A DNA stretch of 64,000 nt from JAGRAX01 sp041391365 (GCA_041391365.1 JAWKOC010000002.1:577459-641458); one strand, 5' to 3'; counted from the first letter of the stretch, positions 18,520 through 27,778 are shown. Translations and numbers: made by a program. The notes: generated by a model not told the origin, from the sequence alone.

Positions 18520-19428
18520 TCCAGGCCTATCGACGTTACCTTGGTCACAGTCGAGGGTTCTCCCCTCATACCGTTGAAAACTACATTTCGGATGTCGTGC
18601 AGTTTGTGACGTTTGTGGAGGAAGATCCATATCAATTTTCTTCTCATCAGATTCAAGCCATCACCCCCCAACATCTTCGTGGATACATGGATCATCTGCA
18701 CCGACAAAAAATCAAAGCCAACAGCCAGTCTCGAAAAATCAGTTCTCTGCGCATGTTTTTTCAGTGGGCCATTCGCCACGACTACTGCAAAACAGATCCC
18801 AGAAGCGCAGCCGCAAACACCCAAACAGCCCAAAAACCTGCTCCGATGTTCCAAATCAGGAATCAGATTCAGGGGTTTTTCAGCAAAACCAGAACAATCC
18901 ATCACACGTATCACGATCGAAACGTGGCAATGTTCGAAACCCTCTAAAAGTGGGCTGCGTGTTTCGGAGTTGGTGGCGTTGGACTGGACTTGCATTGTAA
19001 ACTCAGATCCATGAAATTCGAGTGCCTCGGGAAAGGGGCAAACATTCGTTAAGCCTTTGGAGAATATGCAGCAAAGGCCATTGAGACCTACCGAGTGGGG
19101 AGCTACAAAAAATTTCAGAGAAACCGCATTCCGAGAGGCCGTTTTTTTGAACTTCAATAATATCGAGGATTTTGGATGACCACGCGTGGAGTGTCTATGC
19201 TGCCCAAAACCTATCTCTCTCTGCTATGACGTATAGCGTAAATTTATCTCCACACTCCTTTTCGGCACGGCTTTTGCCACCCATTTGCTCGATGATGGGG
19301 CGCGGATTTGCGTACGATTCAGGAGTTTCTCGACACCGCCAGCTGACAAGTACAGAAAAATATACACTAAAGTAAGTATGAGGAAGTTGCAGGAAGTCTA
19401 TCGGGCTTCTCACCAATGTCTCAAGTGA
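18489..19428 (+). pseudogene. xerC: xerC-like tyrosine recombinase, disrupted by multiple frameshifts
   Basis: XerC with XerD resolves chromosome dimers at dif. The N-terminal core-binding domain is readable in one frame from ATG 18489 (about 110 residues, including SRKISSLRMFFQWAIRHDYC). The frame then shifts: SGLRVSELVALDW appears near 18955, a diverged RHSFATHLLDDGA-type segment spreads over several frames near 19250-19330, then GHRQLTSTEKYT-like sequence, and the family tail LQEVYRASH near 19390-19420. At least four frame changes are needed, so no intact catalytic domain can be made as written. Either the gene is dead or the assembly is poor here. The overlap with trmFO shows the ancestral gene order. 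Confidence 0.8.
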
Positions 19429-19437
19429 AGACATTGT

Positions 19438-20370
19438 GAGCACGGAGAATGAAATTTCATTGGGTCATTTGACCGACATCGGTGGAGGAGATGGACCTAT
19501 CTCCCGAGGATGTGTTTGTGTTTTCTCGATCAATGGTCAATCCAACGCCAAGGAAATTGCACGATCACTGGATTTGATCTGAAAAAGTAGTGGCCATCGT
19601 GGACGTCTCAAAAAACCCCTCGGCGCGGTCTCGACCAAAGAAACTCAGTCCCAAAGAAAAGACCCGCCACATGGAAAGTCCGCCAAAAGCATGCTGGAGA
19701 TTTTGGATGAAGAAGACCAGAACCTGGAGCTAAAAAGTTTTCCCCTTCGACATCGCCGCCAAGAGATTTTGCCGCTCAAAATTGATGAGATCCAAAAAAA
19801 GAATTGGTACGAAGTGTTTGAGATCCCGGTCAAAGCTTCCAAAGCCGAGATCCAAAGGCACATTCGATATGGTCAAAAAGTTTCACCCCGACAAATATTT
19901 CCTCAACTGCCCCATCGGACATTACTTTGCAAAAAGTTGAGACCATTTTTCAATTCGTTCAAGAAGGGTATGAGACCTGATTAACTTGCACTGAGATCGG
20001 CCTATGACCAAACGCTCAAATTGGAACAGGTCCACAAAAAACTTTCTCAACCTGGCAGCATTCCCATGCGCAACCTCCACAACGAAAATCCAGCAGTCAT
20101 CCCGCAAGGCGCGGCCCAGGCCCGGGGGCTTAACAACGTGAAGGAAAGAGAGTCGTTGGGTCATGCAGCTAAAACTTTATCAATTGGGCTGCCAAATTGA
20201 CCTCTGCCAATCCTGAGTATCATCATAAGCTTGGATCGACTCGAATCTTCCAAAATCGGCGCCGAATAAGCAGATCGAAAAATATCTATCGTTAATTTTT
20301 AAGTATGTTAGAGTTTTACAAGATTGGCGTGCTCAAAAATGCCTTTGAGTCCGCAGCCGCATCGAAGTGA
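19438..20370 (+). pseudogene. J-domain (DnaJ-like) co-chaperone gene, disrupted by frameshifts
   Basis: A J-domain gene lay directly upstream of the Hsp70 gene. Visible pieces, in order: a small N-terminal domain around LSPEDVFVFSR then INGQSNAKEIARSLDL in the next frame (about 19495-19580); a linker with EILPLKIDEIQKK; the J domain NWYEVFEIPVKASKAEIQ, continuing in another frame as DMVKKFHPDKYF with the HPD tripeptide that stimulates Hsp70; then a helical C-terminal part ending ALKNAFESAA-like at 20370. At least four frameshifts interrupt it. The stop lies 3 bases before the Hsp70 ATG, so the two formed a chaperone operon. Function, if any, is doubtful as sequenced. Confidence 0.75.
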
Positions 20371-20373
20371 AAC

Positions 20374-22164
20374 ATGGGAACAGTACTCGGAATAGATTTA
20401 GGTACAACCAACTCCTGCGTGGCCTTTACAGAAGGTCGACAAACCACGATCATCCCCAACAAAGCGGGTTATCTGACCACACCATCGGTTGTGGCCGTGG
20501 TGGATGATGGAAAAATCATCGTAGGTCAAGTGGCCAAACGTCAGGCCATTGCCAACCCCACCAATACCATCACCAGTTCCAAACGTTTCATCGGAAGACG
20601 CATCGATGCTCCTGAGGTCAATCACTCCAAGGCGATCTATGCCTATGAAATTTTCGAAGGTCCTCACGAAGACATCCGTATTCGAGCCAAAAACTGCGAA
20701 CTTTCCTTGCCCGAAGTGGCTTCCTACATTTTGTTGGAACTCAAACGTGTGGCGGAGGAATACTTAAGTCAAAAGGTAAAAGATGTGGTGATCACCGTTC
20801 CGGCACATTTCAACGATTCGCAACGTCAGGCCACCAAAGATGCCGGACGAATTGCAGGACTCAATGTTCTGCGGATCATCAATGAACCCACGGCGGCAGC
20901 GATTGCCTATGGGTTCAACAAAAAGAACAACAAAAAAGTTGCCGTGTTTGATCTGGGTGGGGGTACCTTTGATATTTCCATTTTGGACATTCAAGAGGGC
21001 GTGTTCAAAGTTCTTGGAACCGATGGAGACACCTTCTTGGGGGGCGACGATTTTGACAATGCCTTGATCGACTATGTGGCCACACAGTTTTTGGAAACCA
21101 GCAGCATTGATCTGCGAGAAAACAAAATCGCGTTGCAACGTCTCAAAGATGCGTGCGAGAGAACCAAATGCGATCTCTCATCCTTTCACGAAGTCGAAAT
21201 CAACTTGCCCTTCATCACCACCAAAAATGGAACCCCTTTGCATTTGAACATGACCATCGATCGAAAAACCTTGATCGAACTCACCAAAACCATTGTAGAC
21301 AAAACATTGAAGATTTGTCAGCGCTGCTTGGATCAAGTGGGCGTAACCAAAGAAGATTTGGATGACGTTCTTTTGGTGGGGGGACAAACGCGCATGCCGT
21401 TTTTGGCCGATCGCGTGTCCAATTTCTTTGGGCGATCTGCCTCCAAGCAAATCAATCCTGATGAAGCAGTGGCCATTGGAGCGGCCATTCACGGCAAATC
21501 TTTGGTTTCGGAGATGGATTTCGAAATGCTTCTTTTGGATGTTACGCCTTTGCCTTTGGGCATTCAATCGGTGGGGCGAACGTTCACCAAAGTCATCGAA
21601 GCCAACACCACAGTGCCGGTCTCCAAAAAGAAAGTCTTTACCACCGTCAAAGACAATCAAAAATCGGTTCGCATCAAGGTGTATCAAGGATTTAGCCCTT
21701 CTATCGAAGACAACGAACTGCTCGGAGAGTTTTTGCTGGAGGGCATTCGAAAAGCCAAAGCGGGAGAACCTGAGGTTGAAGTTTCCTTTCACATCGATGC
21801 CAACGGAATCGTGCAGGTCTCAGCCAAAGATTTGGAAACCAATCAGCAGCAGTCCATTCGTGTGACCATGTCGAGCGGTTTGAGCGAAGACGAAATCCAA
21901 GACATGCAGGAACAAGCGCAAGAGTTGGAAGTTAAACTTCGCAACGAAGAAGAGTCCGAAGCCTGGCTTCAAAAAAACGAATTGGTTTTTTACAAACTCC
22001 GCAAGTCGTTCTTGAAGAACAAAGAGCAACTTCCCGAAGACAAAGCGCAAACCATTCAAACACTCTTGCAAAGCAGTGAAAGTCTTTTGGCCAATCGAGA
22101 CATCCAGCACCTCAAAGATTTGTACCATCGAGTTCAAACACAGCTCAACGAGCTTGAAGCATGA
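20374..22164 (+). CDS. Hsp70-family chaperone (DnaK/HscA-like)
   Basis: An ATP-dependent chaperone of 596 aa. The nucleotide-binding domain is complete: GIDLGTTNSCVA at 6-17, AVFDLGGGTFDIS (about 189-201) and LLVGGQTRMP (about 330-339). The substrate domain follows (DVTPLPLGIQS onward) and a shortened helical lid ends in NELEA, without the usual DnaK C-terminal EEVD-like tail. It is shorter than DnaK (about 635) and near HscA size, but no iron-sulfur genes are adjacent, so I give no symbol. It sits behind a broken J-domain gene, its likely former partner, and overlaps the next gene by ATGA. Confidence 0.9.
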   Translation: MGTVLGIDLGTTNSCVAFTEGRQTTIIPNKAGYLTTPSVVAVVDDGKIIVGQVAKRQAIANPTNTITSSKRFIGRRIDAPEVNHSKAIYAYEIFEGPHEDIRIRAKNCELSLPEVASYILLELKRVAEEYLSQKVKDVVITVPAHFNDSQRQATKDAGRIAGLNVLRIINEPTAAAIAYGFNKKNNKKVAVFDLGGGTFDISILDIQEGVFKVLGTDGDTFLGGDDFDNALIDYVATQFLETSSIDLRENKIALQRLKDACERTKCDLSSFHEVEINLPFITTKNGTPLHLNMTIDRKTLIELTKTIVDKTLKICQRCLDQVGVTKEDLDDVLLVGGQTRMPFLADRVSNFFGRSASKQINPDEAVAIGAAIHGKSLVSEMDFEMLLLDVTPLPLGIQSVGRTFTKVIEANTTVPVSKKKVFTTVKDNQKSVRIKVYQGFSPSIEDNELLGEFLLEGIRKAKAGEPEVEVSFHIDANGIVQVSAKDLETNQQQSIRVTMSSGLSEDEIQDMQEQAQELEVKLRNEEESEAWLQKNELVFYKLRKSFLKNKEQLPEDKAQTIQTLLQSSESLLANRDIQHLKDLYHRVQTQLNELEA

Positions 22165-23267
22165 GCGCGCTTCCCATCAAACTTTTTACTCCTGGCCCCA
22201 CACCCGTTCCTAGACAAGTGATGGAAGCCATGTCCAGACCGATGATTCATCATCGATCCGCAGAATTTTCGGAAATCTTTGGGAAAGTTCGGCGCCAACT
22301 CTCAGATTTGATGGGCGTGGGAACCCAAGGTCAGAGTTTGCTGTTTACGTCCAGTGGCAGCGGTGCGATGGAAGCGGCAGTGTGCAGTTTGTTTGACAAA
22401 GGCGATCATGTGGTGGTGGTCGAGTCTGGAAAATTTGGACAACGCTGGAAAAAACTCGCACAGCATTTTTCACTCACGATGGATCTTGTGGAAGTGGAGT
22501 GGGGAAAAACCGTCACGCTGGATCAGATCGAAAACGTTTTGACTCCCACAACCAAGGGTGTGTTGATTCAGGCCTGCGAAAGTTCCACTGGAGTGTTTCA
22601 TCCGATTTATGATCTGGCCAAGCTCATCAAGAGCCACTCCAAAGCCTTGTTTGTGGTCGATGCCATCACGGCATTGGGGATTCATGATTTGGATCAAGAG
22701 AGAGATCTCATCGATGTGCTCATCGGTGGCTCTCAAAAAGCCTTGATGTGCCCGCCAGGGCTAGCCACGATGGGGCTTCGAGCCAGTGCGATCGAGCAGA
22801 TTCGTCCTGGAGTAGGTTTTTATTTTTCTTTGGCCAATGAACTGAAAAACCAAAAAGACAACAAAACAGCCTTCACACCTGCAGTGTCTTTGGTGCGTGG
22901 ATTGAGTGCCGCCATGGATATCATCGAAGCAGAGGGAAAGACGCAGGTCTTTGCTCGCCACAAACACATGCAAACGCTCACGCGAGCACATTTTCGCAAG
23001 GTGGGACTGGAGTTGTTCAATCTCGATCAAGATGCAAGTCTAGGCATCACAGCGGTGGATGCTCAAGAGCGCTTTGATGTGAAAGCGTGGCTTACGTTTT
23101 TGAAAAAAGAATACAACATGTGGCTTGCCGGGGGACAAGATCATCTCGAAGGAAAAATTTTCCGTTTCTCTCACATGGGAGCCGTTTCGGTGGAGCAGGT
23201 GGAGCAAGCTCTGCAGATCATCACCGAAAGTTTGAGTGCAGCGCCTTTCCAGGTGCTCGGTTCATAG
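22161..23267 (+). CDS. class V aminotransferase (serine/phosphoserine or alanine-glyoxylate type)
   Basis: A PLP-dependent aminotransferase of 368 aa. LFTPGPTPVP opens the fold, TSSGSGAMEAAV binds the cofactor phosphate, VVDAITALGIHD holds the PLP-ring aspartate, and Lys193 in GGSQKALMCPPG is the Schiff-base lysine. The family includes serine-pyruvate, alanine-glyoxylate and serine-glyoxylate enzymes. Because serA follows after 18 bases, I infer it transaminates the SerA product in serine synthesis, standing in for canonical SerC. The ATG overlaps the Hsp70 stop. Substrate is inferred from context only. Confidence 0.88.
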   Translation: MSALPIKLFTPGPTPVPRQVMEAMSRPMIHHRSAEFSEIFGKVRRQLSDLMGVGTQGQSLLFTSSGSGAMEAAVCSLFDKGDHVVVVESGKFGQRWKKLAQHFSLTMDLVEVEWGKTVTLDQIENVLTPTTKGVLIQACESSTGVFHPIYDLAKLIKSHSKALFVVDAITALGIHDLDQERDLIDVLIGGSQKALMCPPGLATMGLRASAIEQIRPGVGFYFSLANELKNQKDNKTAFTPAVSLVRGLSAAMDIIEAEGKTQVFARHKHMQTLTRAHFRKVGLELFNLDQDASLGITAVDAQERFDVKAWLTFLKKEYNMWLAGGQDHLEGKIFRFSHMGAVSVEQVEQALQIITESLSAAPFQVLGS

Positions 23268-23285
23268 CTGAAAGGTAAGAACGAC

Positions 23286-24875
23286 GTGAAAGTATTGGTG
23301 TGTGATGCCATCTCTTCCGATGGATTGAAAAATCTAAAAGCCATTCCAAATCTAGAGATCGATGTGCAGACCGATCTTCCCAAAGCGCAGCTTCTACAGA
23401 TCATTCCCAACTATGAAATTGTCATTGTACGCAGCTCTACCCTTATTGACCGCGATGTGATCGAAGCGGGTTCTCGACTGGCGCTGGTTGCGCGAGCGGG
23501 GATGGGGGTGGACACCATCGATGTGCCGGCCGCTACGGAAAAAGGTGTGATTGTCATGAACACACCGGCCGCCAACTCCGTGTCTGCAGCGGAGCATAGT
23601 TTTGCCTTGATCTTGGCCATGGTTCGAAATGTTCCTCAAGCGCATCAAGATCTCAAACAAGGAGTATGGAATCGCAAAAAATACACGGGAACCGAACTCG
23701 CTCACAAAACCTTGGGTCTTCTTGGATTGGGCAATGTGGGTCGATACGTTGGACAATTTGCCAAAGCGTTTCAAATGAAAGTGATTGCTTTTGATCCATT
23801 CATCACCGATCAAGCGGCGCAGCAGTTGGGTGTGGAGAGAGTGGAACTCGATGAGCTCTACAAACGCTCAGACATTCTATCGATTCATGCGGTGCTCAAC
23901 GAAAAAACCAAACACATGGTTTCCAAAGATGCCGTCTCCAAGATGAAAAAAGGCATCCGCATTTGCAACTGTGCTCGCGCAGAAATCTTGGACACGCAGG
24001 CCATGGTCCAAGGACTAGAGTCTGGCGTGATTGCGGGTTTGGCCCTTGATGTGTTTGAGACTGAACCTGTTCCCTCAGATCATCCCTTGGTCAAACATCC
24101 GCAAGTGGTGGTCACACCGCATTTGGGAGCCTCCACCAAAGAAGCCCAAGACCAGGTCATGGAAAGTTTGGTGGATCAACTCAGACGATATGTCGAAGAA
24201 GATTTCATTCTCAATGGCATCAATGTTCCCGCCATCAGCCACGAAAAACTCCAAACCCTCGGACCTTTTTTGCAGCTCGCGCATGAGATGGGCAACATCA
24301 TGGGGCAGTTGTTTGATGAAACCGCATCTTCGATTCACATCGGCATCAAATCCAAAAACGTAGAGGAAAAAGATCTTCTTCCCATTTCGCATTCTGCACT
24401 CGCCGGTTTTTTGAAACAGCAGGTCTCTGGGCGAGTCAACATCGTCAATGCACCGCTGCTGGCGCAAGAGCGCAACATCCAGTGGGGCAGGCTCTCTTTT
24501 GAAGTGGAATCCAATTATCGACATGTGATTGAGTTGCACATCACGTTTGCCGGGGGAGAACAGCACATTCTCAAAGGAACCATCGGCACGCAAAACACCC
24601 CCCGCATCGTTCAATTCGATGCCTTCGAGCTCGAAGTTCGGGCCAAGGGCTGCATGCTCTGGCTCAAAAACGAGGATCTTCCGGGAATCGTCGGAAAATG
24701 GGGAAGCATTTTGGGACAAAAAAACATCAACATCTCCCAAGTCCAGGTCTCTTCCGTGCCCAAGGATCGTGTGGCCTTGGCCGTCATGAATATTGATTCC
24801 CCTGCTGGGGAAGAAGTGTTACAAGCACTTCGAGGCATCGAAAATGTGTTCGAAGTCAAACAAGTTCACCTGTAA
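23286..24875 (+). CDS. serA: D-3-phosphoglycerate dehydrogenase
   Basis: SerA oxidises 3-phosphoglycerate, the first step of serine synthesis. It is the long form (529 aa): a substrate domain, an NAD-binding domain with LGLLGLGNVGRYVG (about 142-155), the catalytic Arg in NCARAEILD, Glu in ETEP, and His in TPHLGAST. A C-terminal intervening domain and a terminal ACT domain (about 455-529) follow; ACT domains commonly mediate serine feedback. Start is a GTG with GAAAGGTAAGAACGAC upstream. It forms an operon with the aminotransferase before it and probably purA after it. Confidence 0.95.
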   Translation: MKVLVCDAISSDGLKNLKAIPNLEIDVQTDLPKAQLLQIIPNYEIVIVRSSTLIDRDVIEAGSRLALVARAGMGVDTIDVPAATEKGVIVMNTPAANSVSAAEHSFALILAMVRNVPQAHQDLKQGVWNRKKYTGTELAHKTLGLLGLGNVGRYVGQFAKAFQMKVIAFDPFITDQAAQQLGVERVELDELYKRSDILSIHAVLNEKTKHMVSKDAVSKMKKGIRICNCARAEILDTQAMVQGLESGVIAGLALDVFETEPVPSDHPLVKHPQVVVTPHLGASTKEAQDQVMESLVDQLRRYVEEDFILNGINVPAISHEKLQTLGPFLQLAHEMGNIMGQLFDETASSIHIGIKSKNVEEKDLLPISHSALAGFLKQQVSGRVNIVNAPLLAQERNIQWGRLSFEVESNYRHVIELHITFAGGEQHILKGTIGTQNTPRIVQFDAFELEVRAKGCMLWLKNEDLPGIVGKWGSILGQKNINISQVQVSSVPKDRVALAVMNIDSPAGEEVLQALRGIENVFEVKQVHL

Positions 24876-24893
24876 ACCGCTAGGATAGGGCAT

Positions 24894-26186
24894 ATGGCAA
24901 ACATCGTATTGGTAGGCATTCAATGGGGAGACGAAGGAAAAGGCAAAATTGTCGATTTTCTGTCGGACAAGGCTGACTATGTGGTTCGCTTCCAAGGAGG
25001 CAACAACGCTGGCCATACCGTGATTGTGGGAGATCAAAAAGTGGTCCTCCATTTGATTCCCTCAGGCATTTTGCGCCCCTCCACCACCTGTGTGATTGGC
25101 AACGGAGTGGTCGTGAATTTGGATGTTCTCCAGAACGAACTCGAATCGCTCAAAAGCCAAGGCATTCACGTTTCGACCGACCAGCTCAAAATCAGTGAAA
25201 ATGCCCACTTGATCCTGCCCTATCATCTCAAAATTGAAGAAAGCAACGAAGAACGCCGAGGAGACCAAAAAGTGGGCACCACCAAGCGTGGGATTGGCCC
25301 CACGTATGTAGACAAGGTCGCTCGCGAAGGTTTGCGTTTGGCCGATCTCAAAGATCCAGAACATTTGAAAACCAAACTGGGCGCCTTGCTCGCCGCCAAA
25401 AACGAGATCTTGGAAAAAGTCTATGGCCAAGAGCCCATTGCTTTTGGGCCCTTGTACGACAACCTACTGGCTCATCGGGCCTGGGTGCTGCCCCATGTGT
25501 GCAATGCCTCGCTGGTGATTCATCAGGGACATCGACAGGGCAAAAACATTCTCTTTGAAGGTGCCCAAGGCACGTCCCTGGATGTGGACCATGGAACCTA
25601 TCCCTTTGTAACCTCGTCCAACACGGTTGCTGGAGGAGCTTGCGTGGGGTCGGGCATTGGTCCTACCGCCATCGACAAGGTCATCGGCGTGCTCAAAGCC
25701 TACACCACGCGGGTGGGATCGGGACCCTTTCCCACAGAACTTTTTGACGAGGTGGGAAAGCGCATACAAACCGTGGGACACGAATTCGGAGCCACCACCG
25801 GTCGACCCCGCCGCTGCGGATGGCTGGATGCAGTTTTTCTCAAATATGCCGTGCGCATCAATGGATTGACAGATCTGTCCGTGACCAAACTCGACGTATT
25901 GACCGGTTTGGATGAGATCAAAATTTGCACCGCCTACAAGCATCCCGATGGCAGCATCTCCGACACGTTTGTGTCCGATGGAAGAGATCTAGAAAAGGTC
26001 CAACCTGTGTTTGAAGTTCATCAGGGATGGAAAACTTTTCCCAAAGAAGCCAAAAATTTTGAGGATTTGCCCTCCCAAGCCAAGGCCTTTTTGCGAAGGA
26101 TTGAGGAACTTTCCGAAACCAAAGTTTCGATGGTGTCGACCGGACCCAAACGAGACGAGCAAATTGTTGTGCACAATTTGTTTTAG
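24894..26186 (+). CDS. purA: adenylosuccinate synthetase
   Basis: PurA converts IMP and aspartate to adenylosuccinate with GTP, the first step toward AMP. The GTP loop WGDEGKGKIVD is at residues 11-21, GGNNAGHT follows at about 39-46, and TTKRGIGPTYVDK and TGRPRRCGWLD are the usual active-site stretches. Length 430 aa is standard. It starts 18 bases after serA; AGGATAGGG precedes the ATG. It is the last gene before the tRNA cluster. Confidence 0.96.
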   Translation: MANIVLVGIQWGDEGKGKIVDFLSDKADYVVRFQGGNNAGHTVIVGDQKVVLHLIPSGILRPSTTCVIGNGVVVNLDVLQNELESLKSQGIHVSTDQLKISENAHLILPYHLKIEESNEERRGDQKVGTTKRGIGPTYVDKVAREGLRLADLKDPEHLKTKLGALLAAKNEILEKVYGQEPIAFGPLYDNLLAHRAWVLPHVCNASLVIHQGHRQGKNILFEGAQGTSLDVDHGTYPFVTSSNTVAGGACVGSGIGPTAIDKVIGVLKAYTTRVGSGPFPTELFDEVGKRIQTVGHEFGATTGRPRRCGWLDAVFLKYAVRINGLTDLSVTKLDVLTGLDEIKICTAYKHPDGSISDTFVSDGRDLEKVQPVFEVHQGWKTFPKEAKNFEDLPSQAKAFLRRIEELSETKVSMVSTGPKRDEQIVVHNLF

Positions 26187-26277
26187 TTGATCTCTGCACC
26201 GATAAAAATTTCCCTGGAAGACCTTTTTTATTGATCCGCCTCGTCATTCATGTATAACGACGGCTCGAAATTTTGAT

Positions 26278-26352
26278 GGGCCGGTAGCTCAGGGGTAGAG
26301 CAGCAGACTTTTAATCTGCGGGTCGATGGTTCGATCCCATCCCGGCTCACCA
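26278..26352 (+). tRNA. tRNA-Lys (anticodon TTT)
   Basis: A 75-base cloverleaf with encoded CCA. Acceptor GGGCCGG pairs with CCGGCTC (one G-T pair), the anticodon arm is GCAGA-CTTTTAA-TCTGC giving TTT at 26310-26312, and the T arm is GATGG-TTCGATC-CCATC. Confidence 0.96.
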
Positions 26353-26386
26353 TTTTTCTTTGAAAAGTGAATAAATAACTCTGCAG

Positions 26387-26504
26387 GACTTTGGAGTTTG
26401 AGTAAATTTCAAGACGGAGTGAGCGAGTCACCGCAGGCGTACTTTATGTACGCTGAGGATGACAAGTGAAACGACAACGCCGAAATTTGCCAACATACAA
26501 AGTC
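26387..26504. repeat. nested inverted-repeat element between two tRNA genes
   Basis: The spacer holds concentric palindromes: GACTTTG (26387) with CAAAGTC (26498), AAATTTC (26404) with GAAATTT (26482), and an inner hairpin GCGTAC-TTTAT-GTACGC (26437-26453). A further GTGA-GCGAG-TCAC lies at about 26420. No protein-coding frame is evident. The order and symmetry suggest a folded RNA or a palindromic repeat unit. It resembles spacer elements I recall beside proteobacterial tRNA genes, which I cannot verify here. Confidence 0.55.
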
Positions 26505-26516
26505 TTACAAGGAAGT

Positions 26517-26594
26517 GTCCCCATCGTCTAGCCTGGTCCAGGACATCGCCCTTTCACGGCGGTAACAGGGGTTCAAATCCCCTTGGGGACACCA
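26517..26594 (+). tRNA. tRNA-Glu (anticodon TTC)
   Basis: A 78-base cloverleaf with encoded CCA. Acceptor GTCCCCA pairs perfectly with TGGGGAC; the anticodon arm CGCC-CTTTCAC-GGCG gives TTC; the T arm is AGGGG-TTCAAAT-CCCCT. A strong terminator follows directly. Confidence 0.97.
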
Positions 26595-26603
26595 AAAAAA
26601 AAA

Positions 26604-26632
26604 GCCCGACTTTTTGTCGGGCTTTTTTTTTT
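26604..26632 (+). terminator. rho-independent terminator after tRNA-Glu
   Basis: GCCCGAC-TTTTT-GTCGGGC forms a perfect 7-bp stem followed by ten T, and preceded by a run of nine A, so it may act in both directions. The same hairpin recurs at 26771 at the head of the second copy of the tandem repeat. Confidence 0.93.
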
Positions 26633-26920
26633 GGTGTCTCGCAGGTGGTGAATGACCCCCTCGGGTTTTAGAAACTGTAGGGAGCTTGCGACCGTACAGT
26701 TTCTTATGTCAGATTTTCATCCCGCCGAAGGCGCGGGAAAATCTGACCAAATCCACCTATGGTATGCAGCGCCCGACTTTTTGTCGGGCGTTTTTTTTTG
26801 GTGTCTCTCAGGTGGTGAATGACCCCCCTCGGGTTTTAGAAACTGTAGGAGCTTGCGACCGTACAGTTTCTTATGTCAGATTTTTTCTCGCGTGAAGCGC
26901 GGGAAAATCTGACCAAATCC
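26604..26920. repeat. tandem duplication of a ~150-bp hairpin-rich unit
   Basis: Two near-identical copies: 26604-26754 and 26771-26920, separated by 16 bases. Each copy contains three inverted repeats in the same order: the GCCCGAC/GTCGGGC terminator hairpin; AAACTGTA/TACAGTTT around GGGAGCTTGCGACC-like bases; and GTCAGATTTT/AAAATCTGAC around a GC-rich inner stem. The inner stem differs between copies, yet both versions still pair (CGCC-GAA-GGCG in the first, a TCTCGC/GCGCGGGA-type stem in the second). No coding frame is convincing. Confidence 0.85.
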
Positions 26921-27052
26921 AATCAATTATTTTTGGTAATAAAAACTCAGAATTTTGTTTTTCTCAAAAAAATCTGGTTCAATAACAGTTATCTTTTCGG
27001 ACAGTACCGTTCTTTTATACTGCTCAGGGTCCGAATACTTTTTTTAAAAAAT

Positions 27053-27778
27053 ATGAAAAACTTCTGTCGCAAAATTCCTGAGTGGTTAAATGGTTTGGGT
27101 CCGGTTTTAGGAAAAATTAAAAATATGGAAGATCCTTTTTTAAATGAATACTGCCAAAGAAATCCAAGTTTTTTAAAAAACGCTAAAAGGAGGATTAATC
27201 GTGATAGTTTAGGTCAATTTTTATGCAACGAATCTTCTTGTAAATCAAGGTATGCAGAATTTGAGTGTCTGACATGGCTAGATGAAGTTCTACCAGATGA
27301 TATTAAAATCAACTATGAATTGGAGACAGATGAGGGGAAGACGCCTGACTTCACTTTCGAATTAGACGGTCAAAGATTTTATGTAGACGCTTTGGCGACA
27401 ACTCAGAAAGAGCTTTCAAAGGCATCAGAGGATCTGCAAGCCGATAGTTCACGTATTATCATTTCTAACGGAGATCAGGGATCTTCAATAAAGAAGGCTT
27501 TGAGAAAAAAAATAGAAAAATATCGCGAATATAGAAACCTCATTTTGTTTCAGAAAATAGACAAGGAAATCGACTTTCAAGAAGGATACTTGTTGGAGTA
27601 TTTAAGATGTTTACTTGACGAAAATATATCAAACGATGCTTTTTGTCTGATTTCTTCTTTGAACAAGAGACCTATATATTACTGTTTTAGGGATAAAATT
27701 TTTAAAAGTTTTTTTAAAAGTTGTCCATCTCAAAATAAAGGTAAAGTGCCAGGTGTCTTTTACGGATGCGATGTGTAA
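27053..27778 (+). CDS. hypothetical protein with PD-(D/E)xK nuclease-like core
   Basis: A 241-aa soluble protein in AT-rich DNA unlike the housekeeping genes upstream. Residues around 64-110 read YAEFECLTWLDEVL, then KTPDFTFELDGQRFYVDA. A helix with Glu, then PDF, then about a dozen residues to an acidic residue in a beta strand is the layout of PD-(D/E)xK enzymes. The final lysine is not in its usual place after VDA, so catalytic activity is doubtful. The start is uncertain (ATG 27053, no clear Shine-Dalgarno). The last codons lie in a repeat (27743-27770) that recurs at 30027, so the C-terminus may have been replaced. Defence-related use is a guess from type and setting. Confidence 0.6.
   Translation: MKNFCRKIPEWLNGLGPVLGKIKNMEDPFLNEYCQRNPSFLKNAKRRINRDSLGQFLCNESSCKSRYAEFECLTWLDEVLPDDIKINYELETDEGKTPDFTFELDGQRFYVDALATTQKELSKASEDLQADSSRIIISNGDQGSSIKKALRKKIEKYREYRNLILFQKIDKEIDFQEGYLLEYLRCLLDENISNDAFCLISSLNKRPIYYCFRDKIFKSFFKSCPSQNKGKVPGVFYGCDV
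27743..27770 (+). repeat. interspersed AAAGTGCCAG element, copy 1 (long form)
   Basis: AAAGTGCCAGGTGTCTTTTA followed by CGGATGCG. It matches 30027-30054 at all but three or so positions. This copy lies inside the 3' end of the preceding gene and supplies its last residues. Confidence 0.7.

Noticed and set aside
20374..22164. HscA assignment for the Hsp70 gene.
   Set aside because: Length is HscA-like, but no iscU, hscB or fdx is adjacent and the upstream J-domain gene has a different plan from HscB.
26604..26920. CRISPR array or attachment-site direct repeats.
   Set aside because: Only two copies with a 16-base gap, no spacer pattern, and neither copy duplicates the 3' end of the tRNA itself.
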